Counted from the stretch's first letter, positions 15,641 to 24,729 are shown. The stretch is DNA of 64,000 nt from Streptomyces sp. NBC_00620 (GCF_026341825.1 NZ_JAPENY010000002.1:2451001-2515000), one strand, 5' to 3'. Notes: a model not told the origin generated them from the sequence alone. Numbers and translations are program-made.

Positions 15641-16605
15641 GCATCTCCATGGTCAAGGCCCTCAACAACGGGCTTCGCAAAGCCCTGCAGGACGATCCCA
15701 AAGTCCTGCTGATGGGCGAGGACATCGGACGCCTCGGCGGGGTGTTCCGCGTCACCGACGGTCTGCAGAAGGAGTTCGGCAGCCTGAGAGTCATCGACAC
15801 TCCCCTCGGTGAGGCAGGCATCGTCGGCTCCGCCATCGGTCTCGCGATGCGCGGTTATCGCCCGGTGTGCGAGATCCAGTTCGACGGCTTCGTCTACCCG
15901 GCCGTCAACCAGATCATCAGCCAGCTCGCGAAGCTCCGGCACCGCTCGGGCGGTGTGATCACCCTGCCCGTGGTCATCCGCATCCCCTTCGGCGGCGGCA
16001 TCGGCTCCATCGAGCACCACTCGGAATCGCCCGAGGTCTACTTCGCCCACACCGCCGGACTCAAGGTCGTCACCTGCTCCAACCCGCAGGACGCGTACGA
16101 CATGATCCGCCAGGCCGTGGACGACGACGACCCGGTGATCTTCCTCGAACCCAAGCGGCACTACTGGACCAAGGGCGAGGTCACCGACCGGACACCGGCA
16201 CCGTTCGCCCGAGCCCGTGTGCTGCGGGACGGCACCGACGCCACACTCATCGCGTACGGCCCCATGGTCCCGGCAGCTCTCGAAGCAGCCGAGGCCGCCG
16301 CCGAAGAAGGCCGCAGCGTCGAGGTCATCGACCTGCGCTCCCTGTCACCGCTGGACCTGGACACCGTACGGAAGTCCGTCCACCGCACCGGCCGGGCCCT
16401 GGTCACCCACGAGGCATCCCTGTCCCACGGGTTCGGGGCGGAGTTGGCCGCGAGGATCCAGCAGGAGGAGTTCCACTTCCTCGAAGCGCCGGTTCTCCGC
16501 ATCACCGGATATGACACCCCGTACCCGCCGAGCCGCCTCGAGTCGGACTGGCTTCCGGGTGTCGACCGGATCCTCGATGCCCTCGACCACAGCTTGAGCT
16601 ACTAG
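15637..16605 (+). CDS. bkdB: branched-chain 2-oxoacid dehydrogenase E1 beta
   Basis: 322 residues, the usual E1beta length. Conserved blocks include LMGEDIGRLGGVFRVTDGL, DTPLGEAGIVGSAIGLA and FEIQFDG-like CEIQFDGFVYPA. The transketolase central and C-terminal domains are both complete. It completes the ThDP site with E1alpha. The ATG overlaps the E1alpha stop; the E2 gene follows after 17 bp. Confidence 0.92.
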   Translation: MSISMVKALNNGLRKALQDDPKVLLMGEDIGRLGGVFRVTDGLQKEFGSLRVIDTPLGEAGIVGSAIGLAMRGYRPVCEIQFDGFVYPAVNQIISQLAKLRHRSGGVITLPVVIRIPFGGGIGSIEHHSESPEVYFAHTAGLKVVTCSNPQDAYDMIRQAVDDDDPVIFLEPKRHYWTKGEVTDRTPAPFARARVLRDGTDATLIAYGPMVPAALEAAEAAAEEGRSVEVIDLRSLSPLDLDTVRKSVHRTGRALVTHEASLSHGFGAELAARIQQEEFHFLEAPVLRITGYDTPYPPSRLESDWLPGVDRILDALDHSLSY

Positions 16606-16622
16606 AGGAGGGGCGGATCACC

Positions 16623-17915
16623 GTGTCGAACGAGCAAGTTTTCCTGCTGCCCGATGTCGGCGAGGGACTCACCGAGGCCGAGATTCTCCAGTGGGCAGTG
16701 CAGGTGGGCGACTCCGTGGAGATCAACCAGATCATTGTCGAGGTGGAAACGGCCAAAGCTGCCGTCGAACTCCCCTCTCCGTATGCGGGTGTTGTGGGGA
16801 CACTGCACGCGCAGGACGGGGAGACCCTGCCCGTGGGCAAACCCCTCATCACCATCCTCAGTGAGGTCAGCGGCGCTCCCGACGTGACGGAACCGGGTCC
16901 CGACAGGGAGGCGCTGCTGGTGGGGTATGGCCCGCAGGAGGGCAGCGGTCGCCGCAGACGTCGCCGGCCTGGGGCGACACCGCCTACAGACCAGCCAATA
17001 GCGCCGGCTCTCGTCCAGGCACCGGCCACAGAGCGGACAGCAGCCAAGCCCCCCGTCCGCAAACTCGCCAAAGACCTCGGCGTCGACATCACCACCGTCA
17101 CCCCCACAGGCCCTGCGGGCACCGTCACCCGCGACGATGTACGCCGGGCAGCGGAGGCTCAGCCCGTGGCGGCGGAAGCTCCGAAGCCCGCGACTTCGGA
17201 GGCCGCAGCCGAGACCCGCATCCCGATTCGCGGCGTACGCAAGCACACCGCGGCCGCCATGGTCGCCTCCGCGTTCACGGCACCGCACGTCACCGAGTTC
17301 ATGACGGTCGACATCACGGCGACCATGCGGCTCCGTGACACGGTCGCCGCCCGCCGCGAGTTCCGTGATCTGCGCGTCACGCCGCTGCTGTTCGTGGCCC
17401 GGGCACTCCTGCTGGCCCTGCGCAACACCCCCGAGGCGAACGCCAGTTGGGATGAGCCGGCGCAGGAGATCGTGCTCAAGCACTATGTCAACCTGGGCAT
17501 CGCCGCCGCGACAGGGCGAGGGCTCATCGTCCCCAACATCAAGCACGCCGACCGGATGTCGCTGCGTGAACTCGCCGAAGCACTCGCCGCGCTCACCGGC
17601 ACAGCCCGCGACGGCAGGACAACACCCCAGTCGATGATGGACGGGACCATCACCATCACGAACGTCGGCGTGTTCGGTGTGGACACGGGAACGCCGATCC
17701 TGAACCCGGGTGAGGCGGCCATCCTCGCCATGGGTGCCATCCGCCGTACACCCTGGGTCGTGACCGACGCGTCGGGGACCGAGAAGATCGAGCCGCGGTG
17801 GGTCACTCAGCTGGCACTGTCCTTCGATCATCGCCTCGTCGACGGTCAGCAGGGCTCACAGCTGCTCGCCGACACAGGCGCCTTCCTGCACGACCCCGGG
17901 CTGGCGATGCTCTGA
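16623..17915 (+). CDS. bkdC: dihydrolipoyl acyltransferase E2 (branched-chain type)
   Basis: 430 residues with one lipoyl domain (about 5-80, lipoylated K45 in VETAKAAVE), a low-complexity Arg/Pro/Ala linker, a peripheral-subunit-binding domain (about 140-180) and a CAT-fold catalytic domain with H403 and D407 in DHRLVDG. A GTG start follows GAGGAGGGG. It transfers the acyl group to CoA and forms the core of the complex. It is the last gene of the set that begins with the acyl-CoA dehydrogenase. Confidence 0.92.
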   Translation: MSNEQVFLLPDVGEGLTEAEILQWAVQVGDSVEINQIIVEVETAKAAVELPSPYAGVVGTLHAQDGETLPVGKPLITILSEVSGAPDVTEPGPDREALLVGYGPQEGSGRRRRRRPGATPPTDQPIAPALVQAPATERTAAKPPVRKLAKDLGVDITTVTPTGPAGTVTRDDVRRAAEAQPVAAEAPKPATSEAAAETRIPIRGVRKHTAAAMVASAFTAPHVTEFMTVDITATMRLRDTVAARREFRDLRVTPLLFVARALLLALRNTPEANASWDEPAQEIVLKHYVNLGIAAATGRGLIVPNIKHADRMSLRELAEALAALTGTARDGRTTPQSMMDGTITITNVGVFGVDTGTPILNPGEAAILAMGAIRRTPWVVTDASGTEKIEPRWVTQLALSFDHRLVDGQQGSQLLADTGAFLHDPGLAML

Positions 17916-17963
17916 CGCGGTATGAGTGCGCGGGACGTGCTCGCGGACCGGTGTGTCACCCGC

Positions 17964-18007
17964 AGCGGCAACGCAAGGCTCTACGCGAGCGGCAACGCAG
18001 GGATCTA
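17964..18007. repeat. 20-bp direct repeat before the CGNR gene
   Basis: AGCGGCAACGCAAGGCTCTA (17964-17983) and AGCGGCAACGCAGGGATCTA (17988-18007) agree at 18 of 20 positions with a 24-bp period. The second copy runs into the CTAATG arm of the dyad at 18005-18033. Confidence 0.65.
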
Positions 18008-18033
18008 ATGGATGCGGGCGAACGTATCATTAG
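18005..18033. promoter_or_regulatory. CTAATG...CATTAG dyad at the CGNR promoter
   Basis: CTAATGGAT and the mirror ATCATTAG form an inverted repeat directly before the proposed ATG at 18038. The A+T-rich right arm can also serve as a -10 box, which would give a leaderless or near-leaderless mRNA. Autoregulation by the encoded protein is a reasonable guess. Confidence 0.45.
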
Positions 18034-18037
18034 CGCC

Positions 18038-18637
18038 ATGGACGACTCGCTCAGCAGGGACGCACGGCTCGCCCTCGACCTCGCCCTGACCGTCCGGCAC
18101 GACGGCCACGGGGGAGTCGCGGACGATCTCGCCGAGCCCACGGGCCTCACCGCCTGGGTACGAGCGCACCCGGATGTCCTGCCGGGAAGCGAGGCGTACG
18201 TCGCCGACGACCTCGCGCTCATCGCCGTACGCGATCTGCGCGCCGCCGTCCGCGCCCTCTTCGCCCGCGCCGTGCGCCCCGCCGAGCCGAGCCCCGCCGA
18301 CGCCGCGAGGCTGCTGCCCGTACCCGAGGCCGTGGCGCGGCTCAACGCGGCGGCCGCCCGCACCCCGACCGTGCCCGTCCTCGCCTGGCCCGATGGCGCG
18401 GACCCCGTCGTACGGCAGGAGCCCCAGGGCGGCAGGCCGGAGCTCACCGCGGTGCTCGCCGGCGCCGCGATCGCGTTCCTCGCGAGCCCCGACCGGCAGC
18501 GCCTGCGCGCCTGCCACGCGCCGCGCTGCGTGCGCTACTTCCTCAAGGAGCACCCGCGTCAGGAGTGGTGCAAGGCGTCGTGCGGGAACCGCGCCCGAGT
18601 CGCCCGCCACCACGAGCGGCACAAGAAGTCCGCGTAG
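18038..18637 (+). CDS. CGNR zinc-finger (ABATE domain) regulator
   Basis: 199 residues from the ATG at 18038; an in-frame ATG at 18008 would place an inverted repeat inside the gene, so the later start is preferred. The N-terminal ABATE-type domain begins ARLALDLALTVRHDG. The C-terminal CGNR finger has the pattern C-x4-C-x13-C-x3-C and ends in a basic HHERHKK tail. Members are thought to be DNA-binding regulators. It stands alone between the E2 gene and the large LAL regulator. Confidence 0.85.
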   Translation: MDDSLSRDARLALDLALTVRHDGHGGVADDLAEPTGLTAWVRAHPDVLPGSEAYVADDLALIAVRDLRAAVRALFARAVRPAEPSPADAARLLPVPEAVARLNAAAARTPTVPVLAWPDGADPVVRQEPQGGRPELTAVLAGAAIAFLASPDRQRLRACHAPRCVRYFLKEHPRQEWCKASCGNRARVARHHERHKKSA

Positions 18638-18777
18638 GCCACGGTCGGTTGCCCGGCGGTCAGGAGTGGCCGAACGGGGCGCCTCTGCACCGCTCCCGGC
18701 GTACGCTGAGGTGCCTGTAGGTCACGGTGCGCACCCGCTCCCCGCGCTGGCTGCGCCACCGTGGCAGGGGGTGCGCC

Positions 18778-21669
18778 ATGGGGCAGCGAAACGCACGGAG
18801 CAGAAGGACACTCTTCGAACGCGAGAGTGAACTCGCCGCGGCCGACGAGGCGTTGAACGAACTCACCGGGCTGCGCAGGGACGGCGCCGAGCCACCCGGA
18901 CGCCCCCGCGGCGCGCTCCTCGCCTTCGCGGCACGCGCCGGACTCGGCAAGACGACGCTCCTCGCCGAGGTCCGCCGCCGCGCCGCGGTCAAAGGCTGCA
19001 CCGTACTGTCGGCGCGCGGCGGCGACCAGGAGCAGCGCGTCGCCTTCCACGTCGCCCGCCAGCTTCTGCAACCGCAGCTCGCCGGGGCCGCCGAATCCGA
19101 GATCCGTGCCTCGCTGGGGAGTTGGTACGCGATCGTCGGCCCGGCGCTCGGCCTGTGCGCGCCGGCCGAGGGTGCCCCGCCCGACCAGCAGGGCCTGCGC
19201 GACGGTCTCGACTGGGTGCTCACACACCTGGCCGTGCAGCGCGCCCCGATGGTGCTCGTCCTCGACGACGCGCACTGGGCCGACCCCGAATCGCTGAGCT
19301 GGCTCGCCGCGTTCGCACCGCGTGCGGAGGAGCTGCCGCTGCTGCTCGTCGTCGCTTACCGGCCCGAGGAACTCCCCGACCACGCCGAGGCGTTCAGGGG
19401 ACTGCCCGGGCGCGCCGGTCAGCGCCCCATCGACCTCGAACCACTCAGTGCCGCCGCCGTCGCCCGACTCGTACGGGAGGACTTAGGCACCCAGGCCGAC
19501 GACGCGTTCTGCCGCGAGTGCTGGGCGGTCACCGCGGGCAGCCCGTTCGAGGCGGTCGAGCTGACCGCGAAGGTGCGCGACCGCGGACTGACCCCGACCG
19601 AGGCCGGGGCGCATCTGCTGCGCGACCTGGCCGCCGCCGTCAAGGGCAGCGGCCTGATCGCCCGCCTGGAACGCCTGGGCACCTCGACCGTGCGGTTCGC
19701 CTGGGCCTGCGCGGTCCTCGGCACGGAGATCCATCCGATGCTCGCCGCCGCCGTCGCCGGCCTCGGCTCCGAGGAGGCCGCCGACGCGGCCGACGCCCTG
19801 CGCGGCGCCCGCATCCTCACCGGCGCCGACACCCTCGAATTCGTCCACCCGCTCATCGCCACCGCCGTCTACCGCGCGATCCCCGGCGGCGTACGCGTGG
19901 CTCTGCACGGACAGGCCGCCTGGTGCATCATCAACGACGGGCTCGGCCCGTCGGCCGCCGCACGGCACCTCATGGAGACCCACCCCGACGGCGACACCTG
20001 GGTCGTCCAGCAACTGCGTGCCGCCGCCCGCGAGAACCTCCGCGCGGGCGCCCCCGACGCGGCCCGCCGCTACCTCGCCCGCGCCCTGCGCGAACCCCCG
20101 CCCTTCGAGGATCGCGCCGCCGTCCTGTATGAACTGGGCTGCGCCTCCCTGCTCACCGAACCGGCGACCACCGTCAACCACCTGCGCGCAGCCCTCGAAG
20201 AGCCCATCACCGACCCGGAGTTGCGCCACAACATCGTCTACCGCCTCTCCCAGGTCCTCGCCCACAGCGACCGCCTCGCCGAGGCGTCCGAGACACTCGC
20301 CCGCGAGATCCCGGTGACCGGCGACGCCCGGGTGCGGCTGCGCATGCAGTCCGAGCAGTTCATGTGGGACGCCTTCCGGGCCGACGAACCCGACTCACCG
20401 GCCCGCTCCCGCCGCCTGGCCAGGCTCGCCGACCGGCTGTCCGGCCGCGACCTCACCGAGCGCTACGTGATCGGCCTGCGCGCATGGGACGCCACGCTGC
20501 GCGGCGAACCCGCCGCCGTCGCGCTCCACCACGCCGAACGCGCCCTCGCCGGAGGACTCGGCTGGGCCGAGGCCGACCGCGGCTTCGAGGTGCCCGTCCT
20601 GGTCGCCCTCACCTTCATGTACGCGGACCGCCCCGGGCGCACGGAGGAACTGTTCGCCGCCGGCATCGCCGACTTCGAATCCCAGGGCTGGCACGGTGCG
20701 CACCTGTCCTTCGGCTACACCCTCCTCGCGTACGTCCGCTACCGCCGCGGCCGGCTCACCGAGGCCGAGGACTTCGCACGGGCGGGCCTCAGGCTCGCCC
20801 AGCGCGTCGGGCCCGGCACCCCCGTGCACTGGTACTCCGTCGGCGTCCTCATCGAGATCCTGCTCGCCCGGGGCAAGATCACCGAGGCCGCGCAGACCGG
20901 CGAGGACCACGCCTTCGGCGCGCCCTTCCCGGCCGCCGTGACCTTCCCCGACGTCCAGACCGTGCACGGCGAGCTGCTGCTGGCCCGCGGCCTCACCAAG
21001 GACGCCGCCGTCGAGCTGGCGTCGGCCGGGCGCCGCCTCGATCCGCGCGGCATGCGCAACCCCGCCTGGTGCCCTTGGCAGCTCCACCTCGCGCGCGCCG
21101 AGAGCCACGACGCCCCCGAGCGGGCCGTCACCACGGCGCTGGAAGCGGTGAATCGCGCCCGCCAGTTCGGCGCTCCCTCAGCGGTCGGACAGGCACTCCG
21201 TGCCGCCGCCGAGGTCTCCTCCGGCTCGACCCGCGTCAAACTCCTCGAAGAGTCCGTCGCCAACCTGGAGCGCTCCCCGGCCGCGTACGAACTCGCCTGC
21301 GCCCTGATCGCGCTCGGCACCGAGCTGCGCCGCGCCGGACGCCCCAAGGAAGCCGCCGAGCACCTCTACCGTGGGCTCGACGCGGCCGTGCAGTGCGGCG
21401 CCGACGGACGCGTCGAAGAGGCCCGCGACGAGCTGGCCGCCGCCGGCCTCGGGCCGCGCCGCCTGCACAGCACCGAGACGGACACGCTCACCGCCCGCGA
21501 GCGCACCGCCGCCGCCCTGACCGTCCGGGGCCGCAGCACGGCCGAGATCGCAGCGGAGCTGGACATCGACGAGCCGGCCGTCGTACGGCTGCTTTCGGCG
21601 GTCTACCGGAAGGTGGGCACGGAGCGCATGGGACTCGGTGCCGCGCTGGGGGAGCGGCCGTCCCCGTAG
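18778..21669 (+). CDS. LAL-type ATP-binding transcriptional regulator with TTA codon
   Basis: 963 residues. AAA/NACHT-like ATPase at the N-terminus: Walker A ARAGLGKTT (52-60) and Walker B VLVLDDAHW (159-167). A long helical/TPR-like middle follows. The C-terminus (LTARERTAAALTVRGRSTAEIAAEL) is a divergent LuxR HTH. LAL proteins are pathway or developmental activators in Streptomyces. Codon 236 is TTA (19483-19485), read only by the bldA tRNA, so translation should be restricted to late growth. The ATG follows AGGGGGTG. Confidence 0.9.
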   Translation: MGQRNARSRRTLFERESELAAADEALNELTGLRRDGAEPPGRPRGALLAFAARAGLGKTTLLAEVRRRAAVKGCTVLSARGGDQEQRVAFHVARQLLQPQLAGAAESEIRASLGSWYAIVGPALGLCAPAEGAPPDQQGLRDGLDWVLTHLAVQRAPMVLVLDDAHWADPESLSWLAAFAPRAEELPLLLVVAYRPEELPDHAEAFRGLPGRAGQRPIDLEPLSAAAVARLVREDLGTQADDAFCRECWAVTAGSPFEAVELTAKVRDRGLTPTEAGAHLLRDLAAAVKGSGLIARLERLGTSTVRFAWACAVLGTEIHPMLAAAVAGLGSEEAADAADALRGARILTGADTLEFVHPLIATAVYRAIPGGVRVALHGQAAWCIINDGLGPSAAARHLMETHPDGDTWVVQQLRAAARENLRAGAPDAARRYLARALREPPPFEDRAAVLYELGCASLLTEPATTVNHLRAALEEPITDPELRHNIVYRLSQVLAHSDRLAEASETLAREIPVTGDARVRLRMQSEQFMWDAFRADEPDSPARSRRLARLADRLSGRDLTERYVIGLRAWDATLRGEPAAVALHHAERALAGGLGWAEADRGFEVPVLVALTFMYADRPGRTEELFAAGIADFESQGWHGAHLSFGYTLLAYVRYRRGRLTEAEDFARAGLRLAQRVGPGTPVHWYSVGVLIEILLARGKITEAAQTGEDHAFGAPFPAAVTFPDVQTVHGELLLARGLTKDAAVELASAGRRLDPRGMRNPAWCPWQLHLARAESHDAPERAVTTALEAVNRARQFGAPSAVGQALRAAAEVSSGSTRVKLLEESVANLERSPAAYELACALIALGTELRRAGRPKEAAEHLYRGLDAAVQCGADGRVEEARDELAAAGLGPRRLHSTETDTLTARERTAAALTVRGRSTAEIAAELDIDEPAVVRLLSAVYRKVGTERMGLGAALGERPSP

Positions 21670-21670
21670 C

Positions 21671-21765
21671 CGGAGGAACGCCGTCGCCGTACGCGGAGGA
21701 ACAGCGGTCCCCGTATGCGGAGCAACAGGCGTCTCCGCGACCGGGGAACAGCCGTCCACGTGACC
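21671..21765. repeat. four imperfect 23-24-bp tandem repeats after the LAL gene
   Basis: Units begin at 21671, 21694, 21718 and 21742, each starting CGGAGGAAC or a variant. The array starts 2 bp after the LAL stop. In the frame of the next gene it would encode SPYAEEQ/SPYAEQQ-type repeats, so it may be a former coding tail of one of the neighbours. Confidence 0.6.
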
Positions 21766-21821
21766 GCTCACATGGGGCGCCCCCGGGGCCCGGAGCACCG
21801 CTGTGCACGTACCATTGCGGC

Positions 21822-22319
21822 ATGTCCTTCCTCCGCCGCCGTAGCGCCACACCCGCCGGGCCCGACTTCGATGTTCTGGCCATGGACCCGGGTGACTGGC
21901 CGGGCAATCTCGGCGCGGGCCTGCTGCCCGCTCCCGACGGCAGCTGCCAGGGCGTTTTCCTGCGCTACGACCTGTTCGGCGGCCGTGGCCCCGCGATGAT
22001 CATCGGCAATCTGCCGGAGGGCTCCCCGGCCCGTGACATCCCGGAGGGAGAGATCCCCTTCGAGGTGGCCCAGCTGCTGCTGGCGCTGGAGAACGAGGAG
22101 GAGGTCACCGTCGTCGGCACCGAGGACATGCCGGTGATGCAGGGGGACAACCTCCTGATCGTGCGCCGCCTCAAGCTCTCCGAGACCCGCATCTCGTGCG
22201 TGCAGTTCGACCGCAGCGACAAGGTCCTGGTGACCATCGCCGCCTGGGACCGCCCCATCACCGACGATCTGTACGCGCTGCTCAAGCCGCTGCCGGCCGA
22301 GCTGTTCCAGCAGGGCTGA
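21822..22319 (+). CDS. conserved protein of unknown function
   Basis: 165 residues beginning MSFLRRRSATPAGPDFD. I recognise it only as a protein type common in Streptomyces genomes. It is acidic in the middle (LALENEEEVTVVG), with no signal peptide, membrane segment or cysteine pair. The ATG has no obvious RBS. The reading frame is open upstream through the tandem repeats, so a longer N-terminus cannot be excluded. It ends 40 bp before the convergent amidase gene, with a hairpin between. Confidence 0.7.
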   Translation: MSFLRRRSATPAGPDFDVLAMDPGDWPGNLGAGLLPAPDGSCQGVFLRYDLFGGRGPAMIIGNLPEGSPARDIPEGEIPFEVAQLLLALENEEEVTVVGTEDMPVMQGDNLLIVRRLKLSETRISCVQFDRSDKVLVTIAAWDRPITDDLYALLKPLPAELFQQG

Positions 22320-22324
22320 GCGGC

Positions 22325-22349
22325 CGGGTCCGCGCGTTCCGCGGACCCG
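22325..22349. terminator. bidirectional terminator hairpin
   Basis: CGGGTCCGCG (22325-22334) and CGCGGACCCG (22340-22349) form a perfect 10-bp stem with a 5-base loop between convergent genes. Confidence 0.75.
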
Positions 22350-22358
22350 CCCACGTCC

Positions 22359-24338
22359 CTACGAGGCCGACGAAAGCACCCGCACATCGGCGGCCCGCAC
22401 GAACGCCACCCGGTGCCCGAACTGGATCTCGTAGTACATGTCCTTGCCGATTACGACCTTGTGCGGTGCCGTGTCGAAGGTCGGTGCGTAGTAGTACTCG
22501 CCCGGCACCTTGTCACCGACCGCATACTCCTGGCCCGTGAGCAGCTTGTACGGCAGCGGCGAGACCGTCTGCACGGGTACGCCCGTCGGGTACGCCTCCT
22601 TCTCCGGGTACGCGCGCCCGTAGACCGGGATCTCCGTGAGCCCTGTCCGGGGCGTGACCACGAGCCCCGACGCGTTCACCGCCGTGGGCTGCTTCTGCGG
22701 GTTCTTGAACCAGGCCTTCTGGCCCAGGTACCAGATCGCCGTCCAGTCGCCGTCGCGGCCCGCGACCGCGTACCGCTGGCCGGTGGAGACCCGTGAACCG
22801 ATGTCGTTCACGTCGATCGTCGAGTCCGCGCCGCCCGGTCGCAGCCCGATGTCCTTGATCAGGGGCGAGGTCTCGCTCGCCGCGCTGTAGAGCCGCACCT
22901 CACTGGAACCGTGCACGGCGCAGGGCTCGCCGCTGGTGACGCAGCCGGTGTACGCGGGCCGGTTCGCGGTGAACTCCGGCAGCACGGTCACCAGCCCGCC
23001 GACGGCCTTCGCCGTGGAGCGGAAGGGATGGCCGAGCAGCGCGAAGTAGTGCTGCCAGTCCCAGTACGGGCCCGGGTCCGTGTGCATACCGGGGATGGTC
23101 GACGTCGTCGTGCCCGGCACGTTGTCGTGGCCCAGGATGTGCTGCCGGTCCAGCGGAATGCCGTACTTCTTGGCGAGGTACGCCACCAGCCGCGCCGAGG
23201 ACCGGTACATCTCCTCCGTGTACCAGGCGTCCGGCGAGGCGAGGAAACCCTCGTGTTCCAGGCCGACCGACTTGGCGTTGACGTACCAGTTGCCCGCATG
23301 CCAGGCCACGTCCTTGGCCTTCACATGCTGGGCGATGTGCCCATCGGTCGAGCGCAGGGTGTAGTTCCACGACACATAGGTCGGGTCCTGGACCATATTC
23401 AGGACGCCGTCCCAGGTGCCCTCCGTGTCATGGATGACGATGTACTTGATGCTCTGCGAGGCGGGCCGGTCGCCGAGGTCGTGGTTTCCGTAGTCGCCCT
23501 CGCCGAACTCCTCGTACGGTGCCGGGATCCACTCGCAGGACACGGTCGCCGGGCACTCGGTGCCGGCCGCGGAGACCGTACGCAGACCCGCTCGCCCGAG
23601 CTGATCCTTGTCGGGGCCCAGTCCGGGTTGGGCCGCCAGCGCGACCTGCTGACCGGCGTCCGTTGTGCGCTGTTCGCCCCCGCGGATCACCTCGTAGACG
23701 TCATTGGCGTACGTCGCGGCCGTCGCGCTGTCGTCGGCACCCGAGAAGCGCGCCACCGCCCCGTACCAGTCGGCGGCGTCGTCGCTCAGCGGCTCGCCGA
23801 GGTCCTGCTGTGCGGCGGCGAGGAGCGCGGCGCCGCCCGCCACATTGGCGGCCGGGTCCGTACGCAGCTGCTCCGCCGGCAGGCCCGTGAGCTCGGCCGC
23901 CTTCGTCAAAGTCTTGAGGCGGGCGGGGAGTTCGGAGATCTCCGGCACTTTTGTGTCGGGGTGCAGAGCCGCGCGTGAGCTGTCGCCACGGGCGTCCTCC
24001 GTGCCCTCGCTGTGATGCGGCGCGCCGGCGATCGCCGTACGCGCGTCGGTGAGGTGCATGGGGCCGTAGCCGCCGCTGACGCTCGGCGCTCCGCCGTGCG
24101 CGTCCCAGCGGGACTGCAGATAGGAGACGGCGAGAAGCACACTCTGCGGAACGTGGTACGTGGCGGCCGCACCGGCAAAAGCACTCTGCAGCCGTGCCGA
24201 GGAGGCCTGCGCGGTGCTGCCGGAGGGGGCCGCGCCGAGCAGCGGCAGCAGCAGCGCCGCCGAGGCGAGGGTGCCTGCGGTTCTGCGCGCGCGTCTGTGC
24301 CCGGCGGTGGTCCTGGGGTCGGTGGCGGGTCCTCGCAA
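22359..24338 (-). CDS. secreted N-acetylmuramoyl-L-alanine amidase
   Basis: 659 residues from a TTG at 24338; AGGAGG five bases upstream decides this rare start. Positions 20-45 form a signal peptide (AGTLASAALLLPLLGAAPSG). The central part (about 295-440) is an Amidase_2/PGRP domain with VIHDTEG, GLEHEGF and GHDNVPG carrying likely zinc and catalytic residues. The N-terminal 60-250 resembles a lysozyme-like helical region; the C-terminus has an SH3-like part with YYYAPTFD. It should cleave the MurNAc-L-Ala bond outside the cell. It ends at the terminator shared with the upstream gene. Confidence 0.88.
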   Translation of the reverse strand: MRGPATDPRTTAGHRRARRTAGTLASAALLLPLLGAAPSGSTAQASSARLQSAFAGAAATYHVPQSVLLAVSYLQSRWDAHGGAPSVSGGYGPMHLTDARTAIAGAPHHSEGTEDARGDSSRAALHPDTKVPEISELPARLKTLTKAAELTGLPAEQLRTDPAANVAGGAALLAAAQQDLGEPLSDDAADWYGAVARFSGADDSATAATYANDVYEVIRGGEQRTTDAGQQVALAAQPGLGPDKDQLGRAGLRTVSAAGTECPATVSCEWIPAPYEEFGEGDYGNHDLGDRPASQSIKYIVIHDTEGTWDGVLNMVQDPTYVSWNYTLRSTDGHIAQHVKAKDVAWHAGNWYVNAKSVGLEHEGFLASPDAWYTEEMYRSSARLVAYLAKKYGIPLDRQHILGHDNVPGTTTSTIPGMHTDPGPYWDWQHYFALLGHPFRSTAKAVGGLVTVLPEFTANRPAYTGCVTSGEPCAVHGSSEVRLYSAASETSPLIKDIGLRPGGADSTIDVNDIGSRVSTGQRYAVAGRDGDWTAIWYLGQKAWFKNPQKQPTAVNASGLVVTPRTGLTEIPVYGRAYPEKEAYPTGVPVQTVSPLPYKLLTGQEYAVGDKVPGEYYYAPTFDTAPHKVVIGKDMYYEIQFGHRVAFVRAADVRVLSSAS

Positions 24339-24528
24339 AGCAGCCTCCTGGGACGGTCGAGCGCGGTGGGGCGTGCGGGGCCGAACGTGCGTCAGTGGTA
24401 CCGGGTCTCCGACGATCCGTCAATCATGCCCAGAGGCAGGCGATTTCCCATGTCAACGAGGGGCGGAAGGGGTTTCGTGGCGGAGGCGATCCCGCCTGCG
24501 GAGCGTCAGTGGCGTGGACCAATAACCC

Positions 24529-24665
24529 GGATGGTGGACGCACAACCCGGTCCCTGGACGCACACCTCGGTCCCCGGACGCATGGCCGGTCCTCGGGCAC
24601 ATGGCCGGTCCGTGGACGCGTGTCCGGCCGGTGGAAGCTTGGCCCGGCCGGTGGAGCCCCGGCGT
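24529..24665. repeat. 19-20-bp tandem array between amidase and phosphotransferase-like genes
   Basis: The gap 24339-24729 (391 bp) holds no convincing gene. It contains about seven imperfect head-to-tail units starting at 24529, 24549, 24569, 24588, 24607, 24626 and 24646. The best-conserved form is GGTCC-N2-GGACGCA-N3-CC; the last two units have GGCCGGTGGA. The array is close to two helical turns per unit, so stacked protein sites or an RNA of repeated hairpins are possible. The rest of the gap is the upstream region of the amidase gene. Confidence 0.7.
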
Positions 24666-24729
24666 CCAGACATGACGAAGGCCCGCGGTGCGCCCCTGTC
24701 CAAGGCGCGACCGCGGACCACCATCCCCG

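Noticed and set aside
24529..24665. Possible CRISPR array
   Set aside because: Units are 19-20 bp, imperfect and directly adjacent with no spacers of constant length, and no cas gene is present.
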